Shown here one piece after another: positions 13,155 to 21,363 of a stretch of DNA of 56,117 bases (position 1 is the stretch's first letter; the number at the start of each line of letters is the position of its first letter). The stretch spans positions 1-56,117 of the forward strand of contig JBFHAT010000016.1 of assembly GCA_041586155.1 (NCBI GenBank). The letters run 5' to 3'. The notes beneath the pieces are model-generated. The model searched no databases and was not told the origin of the DNA. It saw nothing but the letters and a program-made list of their open reading frames with translations. The translations under genes were made by a program, and so were the position numbers. This DNA comes from JBFGJH01 sp041586155. Its GTDB lineage: Bacteria > Actinomycetota > Acidimicrobiia > Spongiisociales > JAENVV01.

Positions 13155-14816
13155 TCAGTCGTCTTCTTCGCCGACGTCTTCCAGCTCCACCTTGCGGAAA
13201 AGGGGCTCCGGCTTGGCCAGTGATACCCCCGGCATGACGACCGTACGTACCCAGCCCTGGGAACGCACCGAACCGTCTTGGCCGAGCATCTGGTGGATCG
13301 CCTCGCTGGTGTGCGGCAGGTAGGGGTACAACCCGGTTTTGATGCCGTTGATGGCCGACAGCGCGGTATGGAGGGTGGTTGCAGTCGTCGCCAAATCTCT
13401 TTTGGCGGTCTTCCACGGCTCCTTCTCGTTGAGGTAGGCGTTGGTGGCTCCGGCCGCCTCCATCATCGTCCGTAGCGCCGAGCGCAGCTCGACTCGCTCG
13501 AGCTGCTCACCGGCCGTCTTCAGCGCTTCGTCTACCTTGTCGAGGAGCGCCCGGTCGGAGGCGTCTAGTTGGCCCGGTTGGGGAATGGTCGCGTCGAAGT
13601 TCTTCCAACTCATGTTGAAGACCCGATTCACGAGGTTGCCCCAGGTCGCTACCAGCTCCTGGTTGACGGCCCGCACGAGCTCGGCCTCCGTGAGGTCGGA
13701 GTCGGAGTGTTCCGGCAGGTTCGAAGCCAGTGCGTAGCGGAGGGCGTCCGCTTGCATCCGGTCCGTGTAGTACGAGATGGGACGACCCACCCCACGGCTG
13801 GCAGAGGCCTTGCCTCCACTGAAGGTGATGTATTGGTTGGCGGGCACGTTCGTAGGCAGGTTGAGGTCTCCGTACCCGATGAGCATGGCCGGCCACATCA
13901 CGGCGTGAAACGGGATGTTGTCCTTACCGACGAAGTAGTACGACTCGGCATCCGGGTTCTCCCACCACACCTTCCAGGCGTCCGGCACCCCGGCGCTCTC
14001 CGCCCATTCCTTGGAAGCCGACAGGTAGCCGATGACGGCGTCGAACCACACGTAGATTCTCTTGCCCGGCCCTAGGTCGTCCACCGGCAGCTCGACACCC
14101 CAATCCAGATCGCGTGTGATGGCACGATCGTGCAGTCCCTCGTTGACGAAACTCTTGGCCCAGTTGAGCACGTGGCGGCGCCATCCTTCGCGGGTCTCCA
14201 GCCAGCCGGCCACCTGGTCCTGCAGCGCCGAAAGCCGCAAGAAGAAATGCTCGGTTTCACGCATCACCGGCGTGGAGCCGCTCAGTTTGGAGCGGGGCTC
14301 GATCAGCTCGTCGGGATCGAGCGTGCGACCGCAGTTGTCACATTGGTCGCCCCGGGCCGACGTGAATCCGCAGTGGGGACAGTTGCCCTCCACGTAGCGG
14401 TCGGGCAGGAATCGGTCGGCTTCCGTGTCGTAGAACTGCGAGGTGGACTTCTTGAGCAGGTAGCCGTTCTCCAGCAGCCGGAGAAAGACATCTTGGGTCA
14501 CCTCGGCATGATTGGCGGTTCCGGTCGATGTGTACAGGTCCCAGGAAATTCCGAGCATCTTCCAATTGGCCAGGAACTCGGAGTGATAGCGGTCGACCAC
14601 TGCCTGCGGCTTCACCCCCTCTTCGTCGGCTTTGACGGTGATGGGGGTGCCGTGCACGTCGCTTCCAGAGACCATCAACACCTGATTGCCCGACGTGCGG
14701 TGATAGCGGGCGAAGATGTCTGCGGGGAGGTACGCCCCGCCCAGGTGACCGAGATGGCGCGGGCCGCTGGCGTACGGCCAGGCGACGGCGACGAGGATCG
14801 GACGTGGCTGAGACAT
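13155..14816 (-). CDS. metG: methionyl-tRNA synthetase
   Basis: A 553-residue class I synthetase that charges tRNA-Met. Near the N-terminus it has YASGPRHLGHLGGAYLPADI, where HLGH is the HIGH motif. A zinc region has two knuckles, CPHC and CDNC, near residues 145-165. The second ATP loop reads FSGGKASASRG, corresponding to KMSKS but closer to the K-F-S-x-S version seen in many actinobacterial and archaeal enzymes. The anticodon domain contains ATWGNLVNRV and the later NAYLNEKEPWK block. There is no C-terminal dimerisation domain, which is a common variant. The minus-strand TACACT eight bases before the ATG suggests a leaderless or nearly leaderless start. Confidence 0.96.
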   Translation of the reverse strand: MSQPRPILVAVAWPYASGPRHLGHLGGAYLPADIFARYHRTSGNQVLMVSGSDVHGTPITVKADEEGVKPQAVVDRYHSEFLANWKMLGISWDLYTSTGTANHAEVTQDVFLRLLENGYLLKKSTSQFYDTEADRFLPDRYVEGNCPHCGFTSARGDQCDNCGRTLDPDELIEPRSKLSGSTPVMRETEHFFLRLSALQDQVAGWLETREGWRRHVLNWAKSFVNEGLHDRAITRDLDWGVELPVDDLGPGKRIYVWFDAVIGYLSASKEWAESAGVPDAWKVWWENPDAESYYFVGKDNIPFHAVMWPAMLIGYGDLNLPTNVPANQYITFSGGKASASRGVGRPISYYTDRMQADALRYALASNLPEHSDSDLTEAELVRAVNQELVATWGNLVNRVFNMSWKNFDATIPQPGQLDASDRALLDKVDEALKTAGEQLERVELRSALRTMMEAAGATNAYLNEKEPWKTAKRDLATTATTLHTALSAINGIKTGLYPYLPHTSEAIHQMLGQDGSVRSQGWVRTVVMPGVSLAKPEPLFRKVELEDVGEEDD

Positions 14817-14824
14817 GGGCAGGC

Positions 14825-14830
14825 AGTGTA
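14825..14830 (-). promoter_or_regulatory. -10 hexamer of metG (TACACT, 8 bases before ATG)
   Basis: On the minus strand TACACT is followed by eight bases and the metG ATG, with no ribosome site in between. It belongs to the recurrent TAnnnT-N6-8-ATG pattern of this window, read as leaderless promoters. Confidence 0.45.
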
Positions 14831-14867
14831 CAAGGGGTCTGATGGCGGGGTACCCGGCGGTGGCGGG

Positions 14868-14873
14868 TAGCGT
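14868..14873 (+). promoter_or_regulatory. -10 hexamer of the ABC exporter operon (TAGCGT, 6 bases before ATG)
   Basis: TAGCGT is followed by GACCTG and then the ATG at 14880. No ribosome site is present, fitting a leaderless transcript. No clear -35 element was found. Confidence 0.4.
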
Positions 14874-14879
14874 GACCTG

Positions 14880-15809
14880 ATGTCGAGTTCAGTCCTGCGC
14901 ATATCGAACCTGACGCATGACTTCGGTTCTCTTCGGGCGCTGGATGGCGTCACGTTCGAAGCGCCTCCGGGCGCGGTTGGGCTGGTCGGCGCAAACGGCG
15001 CCGGCAAGACGACGCTGATCAAGCTCTGCCTCGGCCTGCTCACCCCAGTCTCGGGAACGATCGAAGTGTTGGGTGGCCCTCCGGGCGGTCAGCCGAGAGT
15101 GGGATACATGCCGGAAGCCAGCGCCCTTCCCCTCGACCAGAAGGCCGCCGACTTCGTGGCGTACTCCGCGGAGCTGGCCGGGCTCCCCGTCCGGTCTGCC
15201 AAACGGCGCGCCAGCGAAACCCTCTATCTGGTGGGTCTCGACGAAGAGCGCTTCCGCTACATCGGTGATTTCTCGACCGGCATGCAGCAGCGAGTCAAAC
15301 TCGCCCAAGCGATCGTCCACGATCCTCAGCTCGTGTTCTTGGACGAGCCCACCGCCGGTCTCGACCCTGAAGGCCGGGACGCCATGCTGGAGCTGATCAA
15401 ACGGCTGGGCGGTTTCGGAACCAACGTGGTGTTCAGTACCCACATCATCACCGACATCGAGCGCACGTGCGACTGGGCGCTTCTTCTCGATGGTGGCTCG
15501 GTGCTGCAGTCGGGCGGCATCGAGGCCCTCGGGACCACCGGGCTCGTCCGTGTGGAAGTCGACGGCCACACCGAGGAAGTGGCCCACCGTCTTCGGGAAG
15601 AGGGCTTCGAGGCGGTCGTCGATGCCGGTGTCGTGCTGGTGAGGGCTGGCGGCGCCGAGATCTACGAGGCGATCCAGCGGGCGGTCGTGGCTGAGCAGGT
15701 GGGCTTGCGGCTGCTCGACGAAGCCCAGGCAACACTGGAAGAACTGTTCTTCACGTTGCCGCCGACCGAGGCTCCCTTGCCGCCCCCGTTGCCGGGGCAG
15801 CCGCAGTGA
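14880..15809 (+). CDS. ABC transporter ATPase (export type)
   Basis: A 309-residue ABC ATPase with Walker A GANGAGKTTLIK near residue 38, the signature DFSTGMQQRVKLAQAI and Walker B LVFLDEPTAGLDPEG. The signature has STGMQ in place of LSGGQ, a variant of the ABC-2 export group. The C-terminal part is an alpha-beta domain followed by a Pro-rich tail (PPTEAPLPPPLPGQP). It is first of four overlapping genes: ATPase, permease, ATPase, permease. The two permeases share an ABC-2 layout, so this may be a heteromeric exporter or two related exporters. The substrate is unknown. Confidence 0.88.
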   Translation: MSSSVLRISNLTHDFGSLRALDGVTFEAPPGAVGLVGANGAGKTTLIKLCLGLLTPVSGTIEVLGGPPGGQPRVGYMPEASALPLDQKAADFVAYSAELAGLPVRSAKRRASETLYLVGLDEERFRYIGDFSTGMQQRVKLAQAIVHDPQLVFLDEPTAGLDPEGRDAMLELIKRLGGFGTNVVFSTHIITDIERTCDWALLLDGGSVLQSGGIEALGTTGLVRVEVDGHTEEVAHRLREEGFEAVVDAGVVLVRAGGAEIYEAIQRAVVAEQVGLRLLDEAQATLEELFFTLPPTEAPLPPPLPGQPQ

Positions 15810-16684
15810 CTCAGCCTGCAGTGATCGTAGACCGAGCGTACAAACCGTACGAGGGTGACCGGCGATCGATCGCGTGGATCATGGGTGCGGTCGTCAAGGA
15901 CGGGTTTCGGCGGGTGTTCGGACTCCGGCGCAAATTCACCAAAAAGCTGTTTCCTTGGATCCTGGTCGGCCTCATGGTGATGATCCTTGCCGGCATCGTC
16001 ATACCGGCATGGTTCGTGGGTGATCAGCTCGACCTTCCGTTGCCCGAGAATGCCGAGTACTTCGACATCACCAGCCTGCTTCCCATCCTCTTCATGGCGC
16101 TGGCGGCTCCCGCGCTCCTGATCCCAGACCGTCGGGATGGGACGCTGGCTCTCTACCTGTCCCGACCTCTCACTCGCATCAACTACCTCATCGCCAAGGT
16201 CGTCGCTTTGTTCGCGCTGATGATGTCGGTCTATCTGATTCCCCAGGCATTGCTGTTCATCTCCTTGGCGTCACTCGATGGGGGAGGATTCTTCGCATAT
16301 TTCGCCGACCACGGGCGGACGCTGGCCGCCATCGCCGGCACGGCTGCCTCCTACTTCGTCCTCCATGCATCGTTGGGTCTTCTCATCGCGGCATTCGTAC
16401 CGAAGCCGGGTTTCGCCGGCGGCGCCTATCTGGGGACACTCCTGATTGCCAATCTGGTGACCGGCGCAGTCGTCAACGGCGCATCCGGGTGGGAACGCTG
16501 GCTGGGGTTGCTGGCGCTCGAACAGCACCCGCGAGTGGTCCGTGATTGGTTCTTCGACGTGATGACGGTGCGCTATGTGCCAACCGAGGCGGGTTTCGAT
16601 CCATGGGTTTCTCTGGCGACGATCGGTGCGGTCGCGCTGCTCGCCGCCGCTGGCATCTGGGCGCAATACCGGAAGCTGCCGTGA
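15806..16684 (+). CDS. ABC-2 type permease
   Basis: A 292-residue membrane protein with about six hydrophobic segments, among them PWILVGLMVMILAGIVIPAW near residue 50 and a run from 130 to 160. The block RRDGTLALYLSRPLTRINYL near residue 110 is the ABC-2 coupling motif, where a Tyr-Leu-Ser-Arg-Pro segment follows the first helices. The GTG start overlaps the ATPase stop as GTGA. Its partner is presumably the preceding ATPase. Confidence 0.85.
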   Translation: MTQPAVIVDRAYKPYEGDRRSIAWIMGAVVKDGFRRVFGLRRKFTKKLFPWILVGLMVMILAGIVIPAWFVGDQLDLPLPENAEYFDITSLLPILFMALAAPALLIPDRRDGTLALYLSRPLTRINYLIAKVVALFALMMSVYLIPQALLFISLASLDGGGFFAYFADHGRTLAAIAGTAASYFVLHASLGLLIAAFVPKPGFAGGAYLGTLLIANLVTGAVVNGASGWERWLGLLALEQHPRVVRDWFFDVMTVRYVPTEAGFDPWVSLATIGAVALLAAAGIWAQYRKLP

Positions 16685-17586
16685 CCATCACGGTCGATCG
16701 GCTGTCGAAGTGGTTCGGCCACAAAGTGGCTGTGTCCGACCTCACCTGCGAGTTCACCCCCGGCGTCACCGGCGTGTTGGGCCCGAACGGTGCCGGCAAG
16801 ACGACGCTGCTCCGATGCATGGTGGGCCTCCTGCGGCCGTCGGAAGGATCGGTCTCTCTCTTGGGGGTCGATCCGCACCGCGATCCATCGGTTCTGGGCG
16901 ATGTTGCCTTCGTGCCCGAACACGAAGCCGTGTACGACGCCATGACGGCCCGCCAATTCGTGACATTCAACGCCCGCCTGCTCGGCGTGCGCTCGGCCGA
17001 TGCCGTCGAGCACGCTCTCGAGACCGTCGACCTGACCGCGGCCGCCGACCGCCGCCTCGCCGGTTTCTCCAAAGGGATGCGCCAGCGGGCCAAGGTGGCT
17101 TCGGCACTCGTTCACGACCCGAAAGTGCTCGTCCTCGACGAGCCGCTCAATGGGGCCGACCCCGTGCAACGAGCGCGGCTCATCGAGCTGTTCATCGGGT
17201 TGGGCCGTAACGGGCGCACGGTCTTGGTGTCATCACACGTGCTGCACGAGGTCGAGCGGATGGCCGCACGCGTCGTCGCGATGATCGATGGCCGCCTGGC
17301 GGCGATGGGCTCCGTCGTTGAGCTTCGCAACCTCATGACCGATGTCCCACGAGCGATCCGCGTGGAGTCCGACCAGCCGCGAGCCCTCGCCGCCGCCATG
17401 ATGGCAACGCCGCATGTCCAGTCGGTGTCGCTGCACGGCGAAGCGGTGATCGCGGACGTGCTCGACCTGGCGGGATTCGCCAGGGCAGTGCCGATGCTGG
17501 CGGCTCGGCAAGGTGCGACCGTCACCCGTCTCAGACCACAGGACGAGTCGCTCGAGTCGGTCTTCCGCTACCTGGTGGGAAGGTGA
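16681..17586 (+). CDS. ABC transporter ATPase (export type), second of the cluster
   Basis: A 301-residue ABC ATPase starting ITVDRLSKWFGHKVAVSDL. Walker A is GPNGAGKTTLLR near residue 37, the signature is FSKGMRQRAKVASALVHD and Walker B is VLVLDEPLNGADP. As in the first ATPase the signature glycine pair is changed (SKGM), a feature of this exporter group. The GTG at 16681 overlaps the permease stop; a longer reading from 16546 is a shadow of the permease. It probably pairs with the permease that follows. Confidence 0.88.
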   Translation: MTITVDRLSKWFGHKVAVSDLTCEFTPGVTGVLGPNGAGKTTLLRCMVGLLRPSEGSVSLLGVDPHRDPSVLGDVAFVPEHEAVYDAMTARQFVTFNARLLGVRSADAVEHALETVDLTAAADRRLAGFSKGMRQRAKVASALVHDPKVLVLDEPLNGADPVQRARLIELFIGLGRNGRTVLVSSHVLHEVERMAARVVAMIDGRLAAMGSVVELRNLMTDVPRAIRVESDQPRALAAAMMATPHVQSVSLHGEAVIADVLDLAGFARAVPMLAARQGATVTRLRPQDESLESVFRYLVGR

Positions 17587-18326
17587 TGAGCGCCGCCATC
17601 ACCATCGGGACCATGATCGGACGTCGTCTTCTGCAGCGCCGGGTGGCCGGCGTGCTGGTGCTGCTGGCGTCCGCCCCGGCTCTGGTTCTCGCCATCACGG
17701 CTGAAGGAGCGCAACCAGAAGGCTTCCACCGCTGGATGCTCTTTCTCTACTACGCGTTGGGATTGCCGATCCTGGCCCTGGTCACCGCTACTGCTGCGTT
17801 GGGCGACGAGCGCCATAGCCACACCCTCCCTTATCTCACGACCAAGCCGGTTCCGCGATGGTCGATCGCCGCCGCCGGATGGGGGGCAGCGGTCGCCGTC
17901 TCCACCATGATCGGCGCTATCGGTGTCGGATCGGCGTGGGCCGTGACGCTGGTTCGGACAGGCGACTCCTCCGTTGCCTGGCCGGCGCTCGTTGGCACGA
18001 TCATCACCGTCGTCGGCTATGCCGCCGTGTTCGTGCCGCTGGGCTTGCTCGCCAAACAGGCGACGTTGATCGGACTCGGCTTCGTTTTGATCTGGGAGGG
18101 CGTCATCGCCAGCGCCGGACGTACGCTGGCGGTTGCCTCGTTGTGGCGCACAGGGCTGTCGGGACACGTGGCGCTCGCCGGCGTGGTGCCAACCGACCTG
18201 GTCGAGAGTTTGGGCAACCTGACGCCCGGAGCCGGCGGTGCGCTCGCCAAGGCCGGAGCGCTGGCGGTGGCCTCGTTGGCGCTCACGACCTGGCTCCTGC
18301 GCAAACGCGATCTGGTCAAGGAGTGA
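17586..18326 (+). CDS. ABC-2 type permease, second of the cluster
   Basis: A 246-residue membrane protein with about six hydrophobic segments. DERHSHTLPYLTTKPVPRWS near residue 80 is the ABC-2 coupling motif and aligns in kind with that of the first permease. Start: ATG at 17586 overlapping the ATPase stop as TGATG; a GTG one codon earlier is an alternative. The cluster ends here, 19 bases before the convergent sodN. Confidence 0.83.
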   Translation: MSAAITIGTMIGRRLLQRRVAGVLVLLASAPALVLAITAEGAQPEGFHRWMLFLYYALGLPILALVTATAALGDERHSHTLPYLTTKPVPRWSIAAAGWGAAVAVSTMIGAIGVGSAWAVTLVRTGDSSVAWPALVGTIITVVGYAAVFVPLGLLAKQATLIGLGFVLIWEGVIASAGRTLAVASLWRTGLSGHVALAGVVPTDLVESLGNLTPGAGGALAKAGALAVASLALTTWLLRKRDLVKE

Positions 18327-18345
18327 CCGGGGCGCGACGAACCGC

Positions 18346-18762
18346 TCAGGCGGGTGGATACACCCCCATGCCCTTGGCCTTCTCCGTCTGCCAGAAGATG
18401 TCGGCGATCTCGTCGATGAGACCGACGAGTTTCTCCCCTTCGGCCGGATCTGCCGACTTCTTGGCGTCTCCCGCCGCCTTGATCGCCCGCCAGAACAGGT
18501 CATGCAGCTGAGGGAACTGCTCGGCGTGCTCCGGCCCGAAGAAGTCAGCCCACAGAACCATGAGGTGATGCTTGCACAGCTCTGCCTGCTGCTCTTTGAT
18601 CGTCAGGGCCCTCGCCCGGAACACTTCGTCGTCGCTGTCCTGGTACTTCTGGGCGGACTTGAGGACCGAAAGCGCCTCGATCTTGGCTTGCGCCGGGTCG
18701 TAGACGCCACAGAACAGATCGCAGTGCGCATGAGCCACAGAACGGGGAGTGAACCAACCCAC
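18346..18762 (-). CDS. sodN: nickel superoxide dismutase
   Basis: SodN converts superoxide to O2 and H2O2 at a nickel bound by the first residues of the mature protein. The 138-residue precursor reads MGWFTPRSVAHA and then HCDLFCGVYDPAQ. Cleavage before His13 would expose the Ni hook with His1, Cys2 and Cys6, followed by the invariant GVYDPA. Ordinary SodN has HCDLPCGVY; here Pro5 is replaced by Phe, encoded by TTC. The rest matches the family helix bundle: EALSVLKSAQKYQ, KHHLMVLWADFFGPEH and DLFWRAIKAAGDAKKSADP. The GTG start is preceded by AAGGAAGGA. The maturation protease gene is divergent, 64 bases away. Confidence 0.95.
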   Translation of the reverse strand: MGWFTPRSVAHAHCDLFCGVYDPAQAKIEALSVLKSAQKYQDSDDEVFRARALTIKEQQAELCKHHLMVLWADFFGPEHAEQFPQLHDLFWRAIKAAGDAKKSADPAEGEKLVGLIDEIADIFWQTEKAKGMGVYPPA

Positions 18763-18826
18763 GGTGTGTTCCTTCCTTCAGAGCTTGGATTCCAGGGCTG
18801 ACGATACACTCTCAGCCGATCCGAAC

Positions 18827-19228
18827 ATGCTGAAGCGATTCGTGGTCTCCGGCCCTTCCATGGAACCCACCCTCCCGTCAGGGAGCCACATCGTCGCTCT
18901 TCGCAGCGGCGCGATCGGGCGTGGACGTGTGGCCGCATTTCCTCATCCCGGACGCCCGGACTTCTTCCTCGTGAAACGCGTGGTGGGGACTCCGGGCGAT
19001 CGAGTCACGATTGCCAATGGCTCGGTCGTCGTGAACGACGAGGAGCTGACCGAGGCCTGGCACACCGATGGCACTCACGACTGGACCGTCGGAGATCATG
19101 AGATGATCGTCCTCGGCGACAACCGGTCCTTGTCGGATTCGGACAGCCGGAGCCTGGGTCCGGTGCCCATGGCGAAGGCATACCGGGTGCTCGCCACCTA
19201 CCGGCCCCGACTCACATGGGTTCGGTGA
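18827..19228 (+). CDS. sodX: SodX-type S26 protease, nickel SOD maturation
   Basis: A 133-residue S26 signal-peptidase-like protein. The catalytic Ser is in VSGPSMEPTLPSG near residue 10 and the catalytic Lys in FFLVKRVVGTPGDRV near residue 47; GDNRSLSDSDSRSLGPV is the third signature box. It has no N-terminal membrane anchor, unlike LepB, which matches SodX proteins that remove the SodN propeptide. Its divergent neighbour is sodN, which settles the role. The start at ATG 18827 gives the family N-terminus. TACACT at 18805-18810 is a likely -10 element. Confidence 0.88.
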   Translation: MLKRFVVSGPSMEPTLPSGSHIVALRSGAIGRGRVAAFPHPGRPDFFLVKRVVGTPGDRVTIANGSVVVNDEELTEAWHTDGTHDWTVGDHEMIVLGDNRSLSDSDSRSLGPVPMAKAYRVLATYRPRLTWVR

Positions 19229-19252
19229 GATCGTCTGCCACAATCACCTCCG

Positions 19253-20377
19253 ATGGTCGTCGCTCTGTGGTTCACGTACGCGTTCTGGTCTCTGATCACG
19301 ACCATCAATGCCGCGCGCCGACCACGTGACCCGATGACCCGGTTCCCGGCGATGTGGTTGCCGGCCATGCTCGTGGGCGAATATGCCGGACCGTTGCTGG
19401 TCATCCGGTCGGCGGCGTCTGCCGGCCTTGCCGCGGCCGGCGCCGTGAGGGGCGATCTGGGCAGGGCCGGCTTGGCCACGATGCTCGTGGCGCAAGCAAT
19501 CCTGGCCGGTCTCTGGCTTTCGTCGCGACGCGAAGCGGCGCGGATCGTCCGGGAGGGCGCAGCCCCGGCTCTGCCGTCGTCGTGGCGTGAGAGGTTGACC
19601 CGCCGGGCCTCGACCGTTCCCAACGATGTCGAGCTCGCCTGCGGCGTGTTCGAAGGGCAGTCGACCCACATCGACGCCTACCTGCCGGCTGTTCGCCTGG
19701 CCGACCCGGCGCCGGCGCTCGTTCATCTCCACAGCGGAGGTTGGACGGGAGGCGACCCCCACACCCAGTCGCGTCCCATGTACCACCATTTCGCTCGGTG
19801 TGGTTGGCACGTCTACACGGTCCGGTACCCGGTTGCGCCCGCGGCGACGGTGTTCGATCAGGTCGACGCCGTCGAGAGGGCGATCTCATGGGTCGCCGCC
19901 CGGGAGGATGTCGACGCATCGAGGGTCGTGCTCAGCGGGGCGTCTGCAGGAGGTCACCTTGCATCACTGGCAGCGCTGCGCATCTCCGCGTCGGGAGGCG
20001 CGTTGCCGGCCGCTTGCGTGACGCTGTACGGCATCTACGACTTCCTGAACCGCAATTCCACCCGCCATTTCTGGGAGGTGATCCCTCGCCACCTCATCAG
20101 AGCGTCGGCCGACGCGGCCCCGGATCGATACGCCGCAGCCTCGCCGCTCGACAACGTCCATGCCGGGGCGCCGCCTTTCTTCGTGATCCACGGCACGTAC
20201 GACTCGCTGGTCCCTCCCCCGGAAGCCGACCATTTCGTCGAGGCGCTGGGTCGGGCGTCCGGCAGCGAGGTTCGGTATCTCCGGGTCCGGGGGGCGCAGC
20301 ATGCCTTCGACGTCATCTCATCGCCGCGGACTCGCGCCGTCGTGGGTGCCATCGCCCGCTTCGTCCATTCCGGCTGA
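19253..20377 (+). CDS. alpha/beta hydrolase (HSL-type esterase) with membrane N-terminus
   Basis: A 374-residue protein. Residues 1-90 hold about three hydrophobic segments (LWFTYAFWSLITTI, then about 30-65, then TMLVAQAILAGLWLS). Residues 110-374 are an alpha/beta hydrolase: oxyanion region HLHSGGWTGGD, a variant of HGGG; nucleophile elbow SGASAGGH; acid in HGTYDSLVPP; and His in GAQHAFD. This is the hormone-sensitive-lipase/carboxylesterase group. The physiological ester is unknown. It starts 24 bases after sodX and could be co-transcribed with it. CACAAT eight bases before the ATG may be its own -10. Confidence 0.85.
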   Translation: MVVALWFTYAFWSLITTINAARRPRDPMTRFPAMWLPAMLVGEYAGPLLVIRSAASAGLAAAGAVRGDLGRAGLATMLVAQAILAGLWLSSRREAARIVREGAAPALPSSWRERLTRRASTVPNDVELACGVFEGQSTHIDAYLPAVRLADPAPALVHLHSGGWTGGDPHTQSRPMYHHFARCGWHVYTVRYPVAPAATVFDQVDAVERAISWVAAREDVDASRVVLSGASAGGHLASLAALRISASGGALPAACVTLYGIYDFLNRNSTRHFWEVIPRHLIRASADAAPDRYAAASPLDNVHAGAPPFFVIHGTYDSLVPPPEADHFVEALGRASGSEVRYLRVRGAQHAFDVISSPRTRAVVGAIARFVHSG

Positions 20378-20839
20378 TCAATCCGACTCGGTGGCCCATT
20401 CCTCCCAGAATGCCCTGAGGTCCGGCGCAACGTCGGCCAGGTTGGCGGCGACCGTCGCCCGGTCGACCATTGGTCGGGTGACGCCGATCAGGTACACGCC
20501 CCACCGCTCCGCCGAAGGGGGCGCCATCTGCAGCACGTAGGCAGTGTCGCCTGCCCGCCACTCGATGCCGGCTCGGCTTCCGTCTGGGGCAACGACGAAT
20601 GCATCGCCGGTCGCGAGGCCAGGGCGATGCTCGAAGTCGGTGATCCCACCCCACGTGAGGCCGCCCGATTCAACGTCGTCCAGCACCGCGAACCCGTGAA
20701 AGGGAGGTGCCCCCTCCGGTGGCGCCATGAATGCCGGCGTCTCTGGCTCGGCGGAAGCTGCGTCCGGATCGAGCATCAGATGGTCGAACATGTCACGCCA
20801 AGGCGGCTCGTCGGTGTCACGCGCCCGCGGGTGGATCAT
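20378..20839 (-). CDS. hypothetical protein
   Basis: A 153-residue soluble protein without a signal peptide or membrane segment that I do not recognise. It is rich in Pro, Ala, Asp and Glu, with the tracts AFMAPPEGAPPFHGFAVLDD, GGLTWGGITDFEHRPGLATG and a C-terminal helix DLADVAPDLRAFWEEWATE. The ATG at 20839 (MIHPRARD) was preferred over an upstream start because the extra residues would be Arg/Pro rich and would overlap the opposite promoter region. It ends immediately beside the stop of the convergent esterase. No function is proposed. Confidence 0.6.
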   Translation of the reverse strand: MIHPRARDTDEPPWRDMFDHLMLDPDAASAEPETPAFMAPPEGAPPFHGFAVLDDVESGGLTWGGITDFEHRPGLATGDAFVVAPDGSRAGIEWRAGDTAYVLQMAPPSAERWGVYLIGVTRPMVDRATVAANLADVAPDLRAFWEEWATESD

Positions 20840-20905
20840 GGCGAGCAGGATAGGCCGGTGCAACGGAACTCTCGGGTTTCGCGGGCACCCGATAACGTGA
20901 GGGCG

Positions 20906-20911
20906 TAGGCT
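20906..20911 (+). promoter_or_regulatory. -10 hexamer of the ACT gene (TAGGCT, 7 bases before ATG)
   Basis: TAGGCT is followed by seven bases and the ATG at 20919, with no ribosome site, so the transcript is probably leaderless. This also favours the ATG over the GTG at 20916. Confidence 0.45.
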
Positions 20912-20918
20912 CAGCGTG

Positions 20919-21302
20919 ATGACCGAGTTCACCATTCGGATGGCCAACCGACCCGGTCAACTCGCAGAGCTGACCGAGCTGCTGGCGTTCGCCGGGGTGC
21001 ACATCGAGGCGCTGGCCGCTTTCGGCGTCGACGAAGACGGGCACGTGCGACTGGTGGTCGACGACGCCGCCGTTGCCAGGCGAGCCTTGCGCAAAGCAGG
21101 TGTGGCAATCAGCGAGCGGGAGATCCTCACCACCCTCATCTCGCACGAACCGGGCTCCCTGGCCCGGCTGACTCGCCAGCTGGCTTCGAGCGGCATCAAC
21201 ATCGAGTCGATGTACCTGCTCAACTCGCACGCCGAAGGCCTCGAGTTCGCCGTCGCCGTGGGCGACCCCGAGCCCGCCGCCAGGGTGCTGCAGGCTCTCT
21301 GA
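20919..21302 (+). CDS. tandem ACT-domain protein
   Basis: A 127-residue protein consisting of two ACT domains. The first (residues 1-65) starts TEFTIRMANRPGQLAELTEL and contains GVHIEALAAFGVDEDGHVRL; the second has LISHEPGSLARLTRQLASSG and then INIESMYLLNSH. The pattern RPGxLAxLxxxLAxxGxNI is the amino-acid-binding ACT signature. Stand-alone tandem ACT proteins often sense amino acids or bind to biosynthetic enzymes. No enzyme domain is attached and the neighbours give no clue to the ligand. Confidence 0.85.
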   Translation: MTEFTIRMANRPGQLAELTELLAFAGVHIEALAAFGVDEDGHVRLVVDDAAVARRALRKAGVAISEREILTTLISHEPGSLARLTRQLASSGINIESMYLLNSHAEGLEFAVAVGDPEPAARVLQAL

Positions 21303-21350
21303 GCCCTCCGGCCAGCCTCGCCTCGAATCGCTTCCTGGCGATATCGTTCT

Positions 21351-21356
21351 TACACT
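21351..21356 (+). promoter_or_regulatory. -10 hexamer of the DUF3048 gene (TACACT, 7 bases before ATG)
   Basis: TACACT is followed by seven bases and the ATG at 21364 with no ribosome site, another case of the leaderless-type start. No convincing -35 element. Confidence 0.45.
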
Positions 21357-21363
21357 GCGCGCA

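Noticed and set aside
13740..13810. Defective KMSKS loop in MetG
   Set aside because: KASASRG fits the K-F-S-x-S version known from actinobacterial and archaeal-type enzymes, so it is not evidence of an inactive protein.
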